From NCBI GenBank assembly GCA_022828595.1, contig JAKGHH010000006.1:9238633-9302632 (forward strand): a DNA stretch of 64,000 nt, in the 5' to 3' direction. The position numbers and the translations under genes were made by a program. Source of the stretch: Nelumbo lutea (lineage: Eukaryota; Streptophyta; Magnoliopsida; Proteales; Nelumbonaceae). The notes beneath the pieces are model-generated. The model was not told the origin of the DNA and made no database searches. It saw only the letters and a list, made by a program, of their open reading frames with translations. The stretch's first letter is position 1. Every line of letters begins with the position of its first letter. Below are positions 10,901 to 25,900 of this stretch, in pieces.

Positions 10901-13900
10901 TTCCTTTTTACATAACTTATATATTATAACTGCTTAGCGTGAAAAACCAACTGATGGTGACTTGGTAGGTTCTCTGGTTAGTTGTAACGAGACCTAGGAT
11001 CAAATCCCACTACCACTGGGGTTGGGGTTAAGGGTTCAGGGGATAGGCTACTCCATTGTGTAGCCCTATAAAGCCAAAAAATATGCTTAGAATATGATAA
11101 ATAACCAAGTTAAAAACAAATTCAAAATTGAATTGACAAAGATAACTAAAGGCTCCCCTTAAGTGCTTTCTTATTGCATTTTATTATTGAACCAAAACAG
11201 TCTATGAAACAAAACTACATTAAATTAAGACATAAAAAGAGAAAAACCTAATAACCAATGGAAAGAAGAAATGGTTTCTTTAGGCTTTTATAGAAGAAGA
11301 AGATTGGTTCACCCCATGTACTCAGTGGGCAAATTTAGGTTTTGTCCAAGCTAGGGTTCATATTTAGAGTTGGCCCTTAACCTAACCCAATCCATCTAAT
11401 TTATAACTCTACTTTATTAGAAAGAGCCAAAAGGGATTAATAGATATTTAAGAGGACAAGAGGGATTTAATGGGGAGGGGAGATGTTACAAACTTTGACT
11501 ATTAAAGTGGTTGGGGTGAGTGGGAGAGAGAGAGATATTAGATTTAAGAATGATCTTCTTAATTAGAGATAAATATGCATTTTATAAGAGAAATGAAGAA
11601 TGAGGGTTTTAATTTTGACTTGTTATATTTTTAATGATTTAATTTAAAAGTAAATATGCACATGTGTGACAAAGTAGAGGAGGAGGAGATATGTGTGAAC
11701 TCTATGGTGAGAGGACCCCTCCCCCGCCCTCTTTCCTATTTCTATTATATATATATATAGTAGAAGTTCAGGACTGTTATCAGTCTTGAACCCTAATGGA
11801 TTTCAGGATCGAAGATAAGAAGAAAGGTAAGAGGAAAGAAGAGGAAGAGAGAGGAGAAGCAGTAGAACACAAGGGTTGAAAGGAGGAGCAGAAGCTTAAT
11901 GTTCTGCCGCCGCCACTTTAGTTAATATTTATAGGTTATGCTCATTACATGGAAAGGACAGATCTGCCCTTAGTCTTTACATAACAAATAGAGCAAAAAA
12001 TAAGACTGAAAAAAATAACAACTGAAACAACTAAATGACCAATAGCTAACCCTAGGCAAACTAGAACATCTTCTACCCTACGAACACAGTGGGACCGTAG
12101 CTGTGGGGCCCACATAAGTGTTCTCTACACTCCCCCTCAAGTTGGGAATAAATGTTTATCATTCCCAACTTGGATAGATCTGCCTCTAGCTTCTTCCTGG
12201 TACAACTTTGGTGAGGATATCTTCCAGCTGCATATTGGAGGTGATGTATGGGAGACACACTTCTTGTGATGAGACCCTCTCTCGTACAAAGTGTCGATCA
12301 ACTTCAATATGTTTAGTCCTGTCATGTTGCACTGGGTTGTGTGCTATATTAATAACCGCTTGATTATCATAATACAACATCAGGGGCTTCTCATACTCAA
12401 TACCCAACTCCTCAAGTAGTGATCTCAGCCAAAGAATTTCAGCCACTCCATTAGCCATTGACCTGTACTCAGCTTCAACACTGGATCGGGAGACAACACT
12501 CTGTTTCTTACTCCTCCAAGAAACCAGGTTACCTCCCACAAGAGCACAATATCCAGAGGTAGACCTTCTGTCATCAACACTCCCAGCCCAATCGGCATCC
12601 GTAGACTTCTACCTTCATGTGGTCATTGTTCTTGAACAGTATACCTCTACCCGGGCATCTCTTTAAGTATGCTAGTATTCTTTCTGCTGCTAGAAGGTGC
12701 GTGGTTCTAGGAGAATGCATGTACTGACTGACAACACTAACGGCATAACTGATATCTGGCTGGGTGAGGCATAGATATAGGAGCTTTCCCACTAACCACT
12801 GGAACATAACTTTGTCTTCAAGCAGCTTCCCACTCTCTGCACTAATCCTGTGGTTTTGTTCAATGGGTGTATCTGCAGGTTTGACACCCAACTTTCCAGT
12901 TTCAGCTAAGAGATCTAAAACATATTTTCTCTGAGAGACAAAGATCCCCTGTTTAGTTCTAGCAACCTCAATACCCAAAAAATACCGTAGCGTACCCAGA
13001 TCTTTCACCTCAAACTCTTGATGAAGGAGATGTTTGAGGTACTCAATCTCATCATTGTCATTTCCTGTCACCACAATATCATCAACATATACTGCAAGTA
13101 GTGTCAGTGATGACTCCACCCTCTTGATGAATAGTGTATGATCTGACTGGGCCTGTACATAATCGAACTTCCCAAGGGCTAGTCTGAATCTGTCGAACCA
13201 AGCTCTAGGTGACTGCTTCAAACCATACAATGCCTTATTGAGCCGGCAGACCTTCTTACCTGCCTTTGTATCATAGAATCCAGGAGGCAACTGCATGTAA
13301 ACCTCTTCCTGCAAGTCCCCATTCAGGAAGGCATTCTTAACATCCATTTGGTACAAAGGCCAAGTGTAGCTTGCTGCAAGAGACAATAGAACCCGAATGG
13401 TGGTCATCTTGGCTACCGGGGCAAGTGTCTCCAAGTAATCTATACCATAAGTCTGAGTGAACCCTTTTGCAACTAGTCGAGCCTTGTACCTCTCAATGGA
13501 ACCATCCGCATTGTGCTTCACAGTAAATACCCACCTGCATCCAACTGGTTTCTTTCCTTTGGGCAAGTCAACTAGCTCCCAGGTATTATTTTTCAACAGG
13601 GCATCTATTTCAACTTGCATTGTACCTCTCCACTCCGGGACTGATAGGGCTTCTTGCACTGTTCTCGGAATAGGGACATCAGCAACGAAGGTGAGATAGG
13701 ACCTATAGGAGGGAGATAGGCGATCATAGGACATAAACTGGGAGATGCAGTGGGCCATAGATGTGGTGCAATGCCGTTTTCCTTTACGGAGGGCAATGGG
13801 AAGGTCAAGGTCATCTGTAGAGGGTGAGGTAGCAACAATGGAAGGAGTCTCTGTGGGCCCTGGGGCTGTAATATCTGGACTTGGAGCCGCAGAAGAGGTT

Positions 13901-16900
13901 GGAGCTGGCCGGGACTGCTGATGACCAAGATCAATCTGCTTGCATCGCCTGTGATAGACTCTCAACTTCTGATCCCTCTGACCACCCTCGCTACTGCAGC
14001 CCTCATCACCAACTGGAATAGGTAGGGGAACAACCCCAAAAGTATTAACCCTGTCCTCACTGCACTCCCCCTGAAGAAAAGGACCCAAATCTCCACGCTC
14101 ACTACTCTCCCCCTGAGGAGAGACCCGAGAATAGTAGGGTGTCTCCTCAAAGAAAGTGACATCCATGGATATAAACTTCTTCCCTGAGACAGGATCATAA
14201 CAACAATAACCCTTTTGAGTTTGTGCATAACCAAGAAAGATGCATTTGGAGGCCTTGGGTTCAAACTTGGAGTGATGGGGACCGGGAAATTGAACAAAAC
14301 AGGTACAACCAAATGTCTTGAGGGGAATAGTGAACAACTCCTCATTGGGGTATAGAAGGGAAAAAGGAGGTTTCATATCAAGAACCCGGGAAGGAATCCG
14401 ATTAATAAGATATACCGCCATAAGGATAGCATCATCCCAAAAGCGAATAGGGACATTGGAGGTAAACATGATACTTCTAGCCACTTCTAAGATGTGCCTA
14501 TTCTTCCTCTCTGCAATCCCATTCTGCTGAGGTGTATGAGGGCAAGTGCTTTGGTGGATAACCCCATGATTAAGGAGGTACGATGCCAATGGCTTAGCAA
14601 AGTATTCCTTTGCATTATCAGATCTAAGCACTTTGATCCTGGTATCAAACTGGGTTAGGATCATTTGGTGGAAGTTTTGGGTCAGGGCAGGCACCTCATC
14701 TCGTGATCGCATAAGATAAACCCAAGAAAAACGGGTGTGGTCATCAACAAATAACAAAAAATACCTGTACCCACCCATTGAAGGAATGTGATATGGCCCC
14801 CAAACATCAGTATGCACAATATCAAAAGAACTATTACTCCTTTTATTACTCAATGAATAAGAGTTTCTACAATATTTACCCAACTCACAACTTTCACACT
14901 TCAACTGAGATGACTCAATAGACTCAAACAAAGTAGGAAACAGGCTCTTCAAGGACCGAAAAGATAAATGACCCAATCGGTTATGCCAAAGCATAACCGG
15001 ACTCACAACCTGAGAAACAAGTAACTTCTTATCCACTGACTCTTCCCGACGAGAACTCTCCCCGAGCAGATAGATCCCATTCGTCTCACGGCCAGTCCCA
15101 GTCACCTTCTTCGTCTCCAGGTCCTGAAAAACACATCGGTCAGGGAAGAAAGTTACTGAGCAGTTCAAATGTTTGGTAATACTACTAACGGAAAGGAGGT
15201 TAGTATCCAGTTTAGGAACATGCAAGACAGAGGACAAGGATATAGTATCCGACAGTTTGATGTCACCCTTGCTAGAAATAGGGACAAGAGAGCCATCAGC
15301 TATAGATACTTTATCCCTACCAGAAGATAAGTAATAAGTAGTAAACAAAGAGGGCAAGTTAGTCATATGGTCGGATGCACCTGAATCTATTATCCAACAA
15401 GGTTCAGTAGTACCTGGAGCGGAGGCAATGGTAGGCTGGGGCTCGAGTACTTGAGTGTGCAAAGACCGATGTGGCCGGGGCTGACGATGACTGTGGTAAC
15501 TGAGCTGAACTGCCAACTTCCTTCTCCAATTGTATTAGAGCAGCCCGAACTGCAGCTAAGGTCTCTAATGGTGTGCCTCTTGTGCCAGATGAGGATGCTG
15601 AATCAGTAGTCATAGCCACATGAGCATTACCCTTTTTATTTCTCAACTTTGCCGGGACCAAATGTGGATGCAACTTCCAACATGTTTCTTTTGTGTGTTT
15701 AGGTTTCTTGCAATGATCACACACCACATCCCTTTTATCTTCCTTCTTTCTGTCCCTCTCTGAATCACCCTCTGTTTTGGGTTTGACAGCTACCAAGGCA
15801 GGTGTAAGCGGCTGAGGTTGCATATTGATTTTCCTCCTAGTCTCTTCACTGTGCACTAAGGAGTATGCCTGAGAGAGGGTCACACTATCTCTGGTCAAAA
15901 TCTGCTGCTCACAATATCATATTCTCTCCTTGTTTAAGGGAATTCACCTCACATTTCAACTCATATGCTCTGGCAACATTAAGGGGTTGGGAGTAAGTCT
16001 TTTTCATCACATTCCATATCTCCTTGGCTGTCTTTGCCCACAAGTAATTTCGGCTATATGGGGCTGCATAGAATTACAGAGCCATGTCATAACCAAGTAG
16101 TTTTCTTGGACCCACTTGGTATACATAGGGTCTCCCTTGGAAGGTTCTGCCACATCTCCCAAGAGATACCCTACTTTGCCCCTTCCCCCAATAGCCATCA
16201 TGGCTGATTGGGCCCATTCCAAATAGTTTGATCCATCAAACTTTACGGTTGTAATCTGAAAACCTGTCTCAGAACCACCACCATAACTGCTGTTCCCAAA
16301 ACTGCCTTCTGCCTGATTCTTAAACTCCATTTTGGTCAAGAACCAGAAGTCTCAAAATTAGGGTTACTACAATCAAAACCAGCACTAGGACTACCAACCA
16401 CAATCACAAAATCAGTATAGAACCAATCTGTACTCATAGTAGATGTGCATGAAACATGTATAAAACTGATCTGAAATCAACAACCACACACAACAGCAAC
16501 AGTCCGAACTGTTTTCACCCCTTTAGAAGTGTTCGAAACCCCAAAAGAAAACTGAAAAACAGTTTGAAGAACAATCTGATATGCTGAAGCCAATTTGAGG
16601 TTTTAATCAGTCCTAAAAGCCGTACACTCCAGACAGTACCGTACGGATAAGGTTTGTATTAGGGTTAATATGAAACCCTAAAACTGATCAATCTGATATG
16701 CTGGAACCCTAAAACTGAACTATTAGGATTTGCCGCAGGGATAAGATCACAAGGTTCAGTCCAATACTAGGGTTTGCCGCAGGGATAAGACAAAACCCTA
16801 GAGAATAGAGAGATAAAACCGTAGAGTGGTTCGGCCACCCTTGCTGGATAGGTCCAACCTATCTTCTCTGATGTTACTTCTCTTAGAAAATAAAAGACTT

Positions 16901-19900
16901 ACAATAGGATGCAGTTCGCTGCCTACCAAGGTTACCCTAACCCTAGCCTTCTCTGATTCTTCCTGATCACCAACTCGCTGCAACTGTGGCTATTCTTCAA
17001 ACAGCTGCTAACCCTCTGGAGATCTCCAAGAACCAGTCAACGAACTCTGCTTTCTCAGCTTCCAGCCTTAGATGGTTCTCATGTGGTCGGCTGGACTAGA
17101 CTCACATGAGAAACCCTAGCTCTAATACCAAGTAGAAGTTCAGGACTGTTATCAGTCTTGAACCCTAATGGATTTCAGGATCGAAGATAAGAAGAAAGGT
17201 AAGAGGAAAGAAGAGGAAGAGGGAGGAGAAGCAGTAGAACACAAGGGTTGAAAGGAGGAGCAGAAGCTTAATGTTCTGCCGCCGCCACTTTAATTAATAT
17301 TTATAGGTTATGCTCATTACATGGAAAGGACAGATCTGCCCTTAGTCTTTACATAACAAATAGAGCAAAAAATAAGACTGGAAAAAATAACAACTGAAAC
17401 AACTAAATGACCAATAGCTAACCCTAGGCAGACTAGAACATCTTCTACCCTACGAACACAGTGGGACCGTAGCTGTGGGGCCCACATCAGTGTTCTCTAC
17501 ATATATATTTAAATAATACTATTTTAATATATATGTTTTTGATTTTTTTTTTGCAGTTTCTGATATTTTTTGCATCTTTTTGATTTTTTAATTTGCACCT
17601 TGCTTTAAAAAAGGTGCATGTCTTGCCTTGCGCCTTGCACCTTGGGTGCAGAAAGCCTCTTGCACTTTTTTTGTGCCTTGTGCTATAAAACACTGTTCTG
17701 TCCTCAACTTATTCTTTTGTTTTATCTTCTATGATCCTTGTTTAGGGAAAAATCAGATTTTGGGATGATTTGTAGTGGGCAGACATTTCATCAAGCTAGA
17801 AGTTCGTAGACTTTTCTTGATACCCAACTTTAAAAACTGTCTATTACCTCTCTAAATCTAAAGATAGGCTCTATTCGATTATGTATATGTCCATTGACAA
17901 ATATATCATCTCATGTTAACAAAATGTAAAATATTGAAATAAGCAACATTTATGTGATTACATGATGACTTAAGTGACATGAAACCTATAATTTCTGATT
18001 AAGATGTTCTGGACAGAAATGGTCACTGGTGTGGACCCCAATTTGAACTTTCAACTCAAACCTTGTTGCTCAACTTAAAATTCATGCTTTAAAATAACAC
18101 ATTTGCAAGGTATTACACGGGAATTAAACACTAATGGTTCTTTACTTTGAAGTCAGCTTTGGACAAGATAAGACTAAGGGTCACAAAAATTAATTGGTTG
18201 AGATTGGTATGGCATGGAAAAGTTCCCAAAAGAAAAAACTATTTATTATGTATAGTCAGCAATAAATGCAGATTGCCAACTAACGAAAATAAGAGATGCT
18301 GCAAAATAGGACTAGTTTCAAAATGCATTTGTTGCATGGAGGTAATCAGAATGGAAGTTTAGAAAATAAAGTGGGGTGGATAATAGGGTGTGGACCCCTA
18401 ATCATGCTAGGTTGTTCTCATGCAATTCCTTTTTTAACTCCCTTGTAGCCACTTCCCCTTCTTTCCCTGTTAAAGAAATATGGTGTTATCCCATTCCTCC
18501 AAAGATCAGTGCTTTCTTCTGGAAAATGTCATGGTTGCATTGATTCTTGTCCTCCAATTGGTGCTCCTTATGTAAGTTAAATGGTGAGACTGCTATTCAT
18601 CTTTTAATCTTCTGTCCCTTTGCTGGTTTTATTTGAGATTGGTTTCTTTTTCTTTTCGGTTGCAGGTGGAACCTTTCTAATAGCTTGGCAAGGTTGTTTG
18701 ACCCTTCTGTTTTTAGTTGCACTAAAAGAAGGGGCAGGATCTTGTGGAGATGTACTCGGGCAGCAGTGGTTTGGACAATGTGGGAAGAAAGAAACTCAAG
18801 AATTTTTGGGGACAATGAAAGGAGCAAGGAGACTTTGCTAGAAATGATAACCATAAGAGTGGCACATTGGGTCAAGACCTTGAAACTTTTCTCAGGCTTC
18901 AAGGTAGAAAACTTCTTCAGATCTTGGGAAGCAATAATAGCTGGTTCATCCTCTGGAAGACAGAATTTGTGGTCTGGTCATCCCCAATTAGTGGCTGGAT
19001 GAAGTTGAATTTTGATGGTAGTAGTGTGGGCAATTCGGGGTCCTAAGGAATTGGAGGGATCATTAGGGATAAGGTAATATACATGCAATGCTTTCAGGTC
19101 CAATTGAGCAAGGAGATGCGGTTAGAGCTGAGTTCTTAGCTGCAGTTTTTGGGGTTGAAAAAGCCAAAGAATTGGACATTAGAAGTTTGACCATTGAAGG
19201 GGACTTGAAAGTTGTTGTGTGATGGCTGAGAAAGGGGGAAGGGGTGATTTGGAACCTAAGGAATTATTTCAGACGCTTCCAATGGCTCTCAGAAAAAAAA
19301 AAGGTACAACATTGAACAAGTAGAATTGGTTGACAGCTTGCTAGGCTGTTTTAACAAAGCATCAACATGCACTTCTGTGTCTCAATTGTTCAATCCCATT
19401 GCTCTCTTGGTCATGTGGAAGATTTGGCTAGATAGAAATTATCTTCAAAGAAGCATGGCACTCCCCTTCTTTTGTAACTAAAAAGATTATTAATTAGGTG
19501 GTGGAAATTGGATTTTTGCTGACAACAGAACAGGACTGCAACCAGTGGAAATTGAAATGTTACAATAACTTGGCATACATATTTAGAATCCCTTGTCAAG
19601 GTGACCCATCATTGTTGTTGTGTATTTATCACTATATGTGCCACAGGGGCACTATTGTCTTTTTACCCTTTTAGTTTTTATTGTACTGCACAATTCACCC
19701 TACTATATATACCAATAAAGGAGCTGTCAGCCTATGCTTTCGGCTCTCAATCTTTCTTCTTCCTCTTCTCTCTCTCTCTCTCTCTCTCTCCCCTCTCTCC
19801 TCTTTATTCTTCCTTTTATTGCTGCTAATATGGTATCTGAGCGGTTTTGAAGACCTGAGAACAGATCAAGTGCTCCATTCTTTTTTTTTTTCTTTTTAGG

Positions 19901-22900
19901 GAAGTCTTGGGTTTTGAAGACTTGTGGCATTCTTAGGGAAGTCTTGGATTTGTTTCCTTTTTCTTTTCTCTTAGCCGTGTGCCAAGAAAACTCAGAAAGC
20001 TTGTGATTGAATATTGTGAAGAAGGAAAGAAACCCTCCTGTGGATCATATGATCCTGCTGTAATGAGGAAGGTGTTCTCTTTGGGTGTAGTATGACCTGT
20101 TGGTGTAGCGACAGTGGTGGACTGGTGTAGTGATGCAATCATGGGGTCTGAATTGGTGCTGTGTTGTGATTGTTCGGACTTGGAAGTGGCAAGACCAGCT
20201 ATTGGAAGGTGTGTGATTATAGGTGACCTCATAGAAATTTTTGCTTCTTGTGGCTCCCTTCACCAAAGTTCATGTGCGAAAACACTCCTGCAAAATGGTG
20301 TTGCTGAAAGAAAAAAATCATCATCTCCTTGAAGTTGCTTGGGGCATGTTACTGCACATGCATGTTCCCAAGTGGTTTTGGATGGATGCTTTTTTATCTG
20401 CCACATATGTTATCAGCTTAATGCCTTCTTGGTTTTTAAAGTATAGGACCCCACACGAACTCCTGTTTCCTAAGGCTCCGTTCTCCATTCCTATGCATGT
20501 CTTTGGATGTTAATGTTTTGTCCTCCACTTGTGGGAATTGGTGAATCTTCCAGAAGGAAAAGAACTAGTTGGATGGCTATTCAATTTGCTATTCAGTTAG
20601 GTGTGGTACAACTGTTAATTGAAGGAGATTCCAAGGTGGTAATAGGCTGGCTACAAATTCTTGAGTATGCAGTGTGGTGTTATAAGAATGAAGCCAGGAG
20701 GTTCAAGTGGTTAACAAGGGGTCTGATTGTAAGAGTACAATGGGATGGGAGACAATGCTATGGCTGACTGTCTAGCCAAGCAAAGGGGTAGCCAGGGACC
20801 AGTTGTATTGGGCACAATTGTAGCTTGATTTTTTCCTTGGAGAGTATGCAGTTTGCGCCTATCCTAGTCTGCTTGTATCAGCTTTCACTTATTAAATTAA
20901 TATAATATAATGATTTACTTTATTTATCAAAAAAAGAAAAGAACCAATAGGATGGAAATGGGTGTTCACAGTGAAACACAAGGTGGATGGTACAATAGAG
21001 AGATATAAGGCTTGGTTAATGGCAAAAGGGTTCATGCAGGTATGTGGAGTATACTATGTAAAGACTTTTTTCTTGTAGCCAAAATGAATTCCATCAAAAT
21101 CCCACTTTGGCATTTAACTTGGACTCAAAGCTACATTAACTGGATATTAAGAATGCCTTCTTGAATGGTGGTTTAGAAGAGGAGGTATATATGGTTCAAC
21201 TTCCTAGCTTTTGTGTTCAAGGTAGTGAAGGGAAGGTATGTAAGTTAAAGAAGTCTCTATACGGTTTAAAATAGTCACCAAGGACTTGGTTTAGTAAGTT
21301 CCATTTGGTTTTACAACAAATAGGGTTTAAGTAGTCTGGTTAAATCACACACTTTTTGTAAAGAGAGGGAAGGGAATGATTGTCATGTTGATAGTGTATG
21401 TCGATGACATAGTGATTATAGGTGATTCGATTTCAAAAATTAAAAAACTGAAGTTCTTAGCTACTCTGTTTGAAGTGAAAGATCCGGGGCCCTTATGCTA
21501 TTTCCTTGGAATTGAAGTTGCCCACTCTCAAGAAGGGATCCTCATTTCATAGAGAAAATACATCCTGGATCTATTGGAAGACACAACTAACCTGGGGTCA
21601 AAGCTTGTAGATACTCCCATTGATCCAAGTCACAAGCTAAGTGAGTGTAGCGGTGACCCTATAAAGGATGTTGCCTATGTTGGGCTTGATATTGCCTATG
21701 TTGTAGGTGTACTTAGCCAGTTTATGCATGACCCTGAGGCTACCCACTTAGAACCCGCAAAGAGAGTCCTCATATATCTCAAGAAGTTCCTTGGGACTGA
21801 CTTGTTATTCAAGAAGAATGGCCACTTATGGGTTGAAGTATACACTTGTGAGCTTAGGAGCTGTATTCGAAGTAGTAGAGAAAAGAAGAAGACCTTTGAA
21901 ATACTGTGAATGCCGAACTAAATAGCTCAGTCGACAATACTGTTATTTATATTAGAATGTAGTACAATGATACAAGGAATTACTGGAATGCCCCTGATTA
22001 GTGATGGGAGACCCAGACAACTTAAAACATTAAACAGGCTTAGGCCCATTAACACAGGCCCAATACAGGATAACTTAAACTTAAGTATAGGCTAATAAGA
22101 ACTCTTATTAGCCGAACACTCATACATAAAGAGACTTCAATCCAACACTCCCCCTCAAGCTAAGCATGGATATCAATCATGTTTAGCTTGCCAAGTATGT
22201 CCTTGAACTTTGCTGCTGCCAGCCCTTTAGTCAATACATCTGCAATTTGCATCTCAGATGGAGTATAAGGCACACAGAGTTCTCCCGAGACAATTCTCTC
22301 TCTAACAAAGTGTCAATCAATCTCAATATGTTTTGTCCTGTCATGCTGCACGGGATTGTTGGCAATGTTGATGGCAGCTTTATTGTCACAATATAGCCTG
22401 AGAGGACCTTCAGCCTTAATGCCAAGCTCATTAAGAAGAGTTCTGAGCCATAAGAGTTCAGCAACCCCGTGGGCCATAGCTCGATATTCTGCTTCTGCAC
22501 TTGATCTAGCCACTACATTCTGCTTCTTACTACGCCATGTGACCAGGTTTCCTCCCACAAATGTACAGTAACCTGAGGTTGATTTTTTGTCTCCAACAGA
22601 CCCAACCAAGTCTGCATCAGTGTAGGCTTCAATTTCAAGTTTACTGTTTTTTCTGAATAGAATTCCCTTCCCTGGGCAAGTTTTCAAGTACCTGAGAATT
22701 CTTTCAACTGCTCTCATGTGAGGGATCTTTGGTGAGTGCATGAATTGACTGACAACATGCACTGCATAGGCAATATCTGGCCGAGTAAGGGATAGGTATA
22801 TCAACTTTCCTACCAATTTTTGGTATCTCTCTCTATCACAGTAGTCCTCACCCATTGATTCTTGTAGGCCATGGTTCTGTTCTATTGGAGTGTCTGCTGG

Positions 22901-25900
22901 CCTACATCCCATCATGCCTGTTTCCTCTAGGAGATCTAGCACATATTTCCGCTGACATATGTAGATTCCTTCTCTTTTAGCAACTTGAATCCCAAGAAAA
23001 TATCTCAGATCTCCTAAGTCTTTGATCTCAAATTCTGAAGCTAGGAACTCCTTTAGTCTCTTTATCTCTTCCAAGTCATTCCTGGCAATCACCATATCAT
23101 CCACATAGACAATGAGTGCCATAAGCTTGCTATCCTGTCTCCTTGTAAACAAGGTATGATCTGCACCACTCCGAGTGTACCCCACTTTCTTCATGGCCAT
23201 ACAAAGTCTCTCGAACCATGCCCAGGAAGACTGTTTCAAACCATATAATGCTTTCCTTAGTTTACACACCTTCTTGCCAACATCAGAGCCTAGTGGAGGT
23301 TCCATGAATACCTCTTCATGAAGATCACCATTTAGGAAGGCATTCTTCACATCCAGCTGATGAAGTTCCCATGAGAAATTTGCTGCTAGTGACAAAAGAA
23401 CCCGGATTGTGTTGAGCTTTGCTACCGGGGCAAAGGTTTCTTTGTAGTCAATTCCTTCCTTTTGAGTAAATCCCTTTGCCACAAGTCTGGCCTTGTACCT
23501 CTCGATTGACCTATCCTCCTTGTGCTTTACTGTAAATACCCACTTGCACCCAACAATGCCCTTCCCCTCTGGCAGGTCCACTAATTCCCAAGTTCTTGCT
23601 TTCATTAGGGCTTTCATCTCTTCATTCATAGCTTCTTTCCACCTTGGATCAGATGTTGCCTCTAAGTACCTAGAAGGAACATGTATAGAGGAAAGAGCAG
23701 ACACAAAGGAGTGATAGGCAGGAGATAATTGTGAGTAAGAAACCAAATCAGCTATGGGATGCCGGGTGGTACAAGAACGTACAGGCTTACGAAGAGCAAT
23801 AGGAAGATCCAAATCCGAAGTATGTGAGTTAGAATTACCTTGAATTGTAGAGATAGATTGATCTGAGTCCAACTGGTTGCAGTCATGAGGTTGAGAGCCC
23901 TTTTTCCTTCTGTTGTAGGTAAGTATCTCCTTTTGTTGCCTACTAGATTCTTCAGGAGCAGCTGCTGCATCAGGAGGAGTAACTGGCACATTTGGAGCCT
24001 TACTAGGTTGACCCGGAATGTCATAGCTAGGAGTAGTGGAAGATGATGGAAGACCTGAGTCAGATAGGGGAACAAAAAAGGAGGGAGAATGAGATTCCTC
24101 TTCCAATCCACTAGTCTCCCCCTGAAGAGGATTCTGAGAAGACTGGAAATAGGGTTGAGACTCAAAAAAGACTACATCTCTGGTGATATACTTTTTCTTG
24201 GAGACATGATCATAACACTTGTACCCCTTTTGTGTAGGAGAGTACCCCAAAAATATTCCCTTTGTAGCCTTGGGATCCAACTTGGTTTTCTTTGGATCCT
24301 TCACATGTATGAAACATATACAGCCAAAAACTCGTGGGGGAAGAGGAAATTCTGGAAGAGTGGGACACAAAATAGAGAAAGGGGTCTTCATACCCAATAC
24401 CTTAGATGGCATCCGATTTATCAGGTATGATGCAGTTAGTACAGCTTGAGACCAGTATTGCTTGGGCACTTTGTGTTGGAATAGTAGGGCTCGAGCTATC
24501 TCCAATAGATGTCTGTTCTTGTGCTCAGCAACTCCATTTTACTGAGGGGTATTAGCACAAGATGATTGGTGTAACATGCCAGCATCTTCCGTGAATGAGT
24601 TCAGGGATTTTTCAAAGTATTCAGCAGCATTGTCTGACCGAAATTGCTTAATCTTCTCATCAAATTGTGTTTCAATCATTTTGCAGAAAGCCATGGTTAT
24701 CCGTGGTACTTCATCTCGTTCTTTTAACAGATGAATCCATGTGCACTGAGAATAATGGTCAATAAAACTGATAAAGTAACGGAAGCCATCAATGGAAACA
24801 ATGGGTGAAGGTCCCCAAACATCAAAATGAACCAAATGAAAAGGAGCTCGAATTTTATTACTGGAAGTTGGATACACTGTTCTGCATTGTTTTGACATTT
24901 GAGACACATCACAAATTAAACTCTGACTTGGAATGCCCTTAAACAATTCGGGAAACAACGTTGCTAATGAAGAGAAAGACACATGACCTAGCCTAGCATG
25001 CCATAGGTGCAACCTAGCTATTGACTCCACACTTTCCGGACTAGTAGCAGCAGAAGCTTGTAGGGCTGAGCCGATGTCTGCATCAAAATAGTAGAGGCCT
25101 CCATACTCATGACCACTCCCATTTGTTCTCCTCGTCAATCTGTCCTGGATGACACAATGAGTAGGGAAAAAAGTTATACTGCAGTTTAATTTTTTTGTAA
25201 GCTTTGAAACAGACAAAAGATTAGAGGTAAGACTAGGAACATGTAGGACTGATTTAAGAGAGGTCCTTGTTTAGGTCAACCACCCCCTTTCCAGAGATGG
25301 TGGAGAAAAACCCATCAGCCACTCTCATCTTATCCTGGCCAGACAACAAATGATATGAAGAGAATAAGGAGGACATATGTGTCATATGGTCAGTTGCTCC
25401 AGAATCAATCACCCAAGAAGTGGAATCAATGGAGCTAGTTGCAATAAAGGCAGAGACTGTGCCTGATCTGACAAGAGAGGTGGAAGCAAAAGAATTGTTT
25501 TTTAGACGGGCTAATGCCCGACTGAGAACCTCTACCTCACTAGCCGTGAAGCCCAAAGTACCTGCTCCAGAGGAGTCAACAACCTGCCCTATGGAGGAAG
25601 ACACTGTTGGAGTACTTTGTGAGTTGTCACCACTGTTATTGTTGGTGGCAAGATTTCCATTTGCCATATGACCCTTATGTTATCTCTTGTCCTTTCTCAA
25701 TGCAGCTGGCTTGAAATGAGGATACAGGACCCAACATTATTCTTTTGTATGTTTCTCACCACCACAGTGGGTGCAATTGAGGGATTTCTTGTCTGAATAT
25801 CTGTTTCCCTTAGTGGAGACTAGGGCTGAATGTTCTCCAGATAGTTCAGTTGACTATGTCTGAGAATCAAATTGCACCTCCTTTCTTTTGACTTCTTCAT

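Larger units (their letters stand above)
11759..17501 (-). mobile_element. Copia LTR retrotransposon A, nearly complete and young
   Basis: Two 371-bp LTRs (11759-12129 and 17131-17501) flank a gag-pol region on the minus strand. I count 5 substitutions between the LTRs (about 1.3%), four of them A/G. A TATAT pentamer lies on both sides (11754-11758, 17502-17506), but this is TA-rich DNA, so LTR ends are certain only to a few bases. The primer site (GCTCTAATACCA on the + strand, 17119-17130) and polypurine tract (TCCCCCTCAAG on the + strand at 12131) are present. Gag is partly deleted and RNase H is frameshifted, so it is not autonomous as read. Confidence 0.93.

Noticed and set aside
12574..15516. 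980-codon open frame as a host gene
   Set aside because: All its domains are copia Pol and it sits between matching LTRs.
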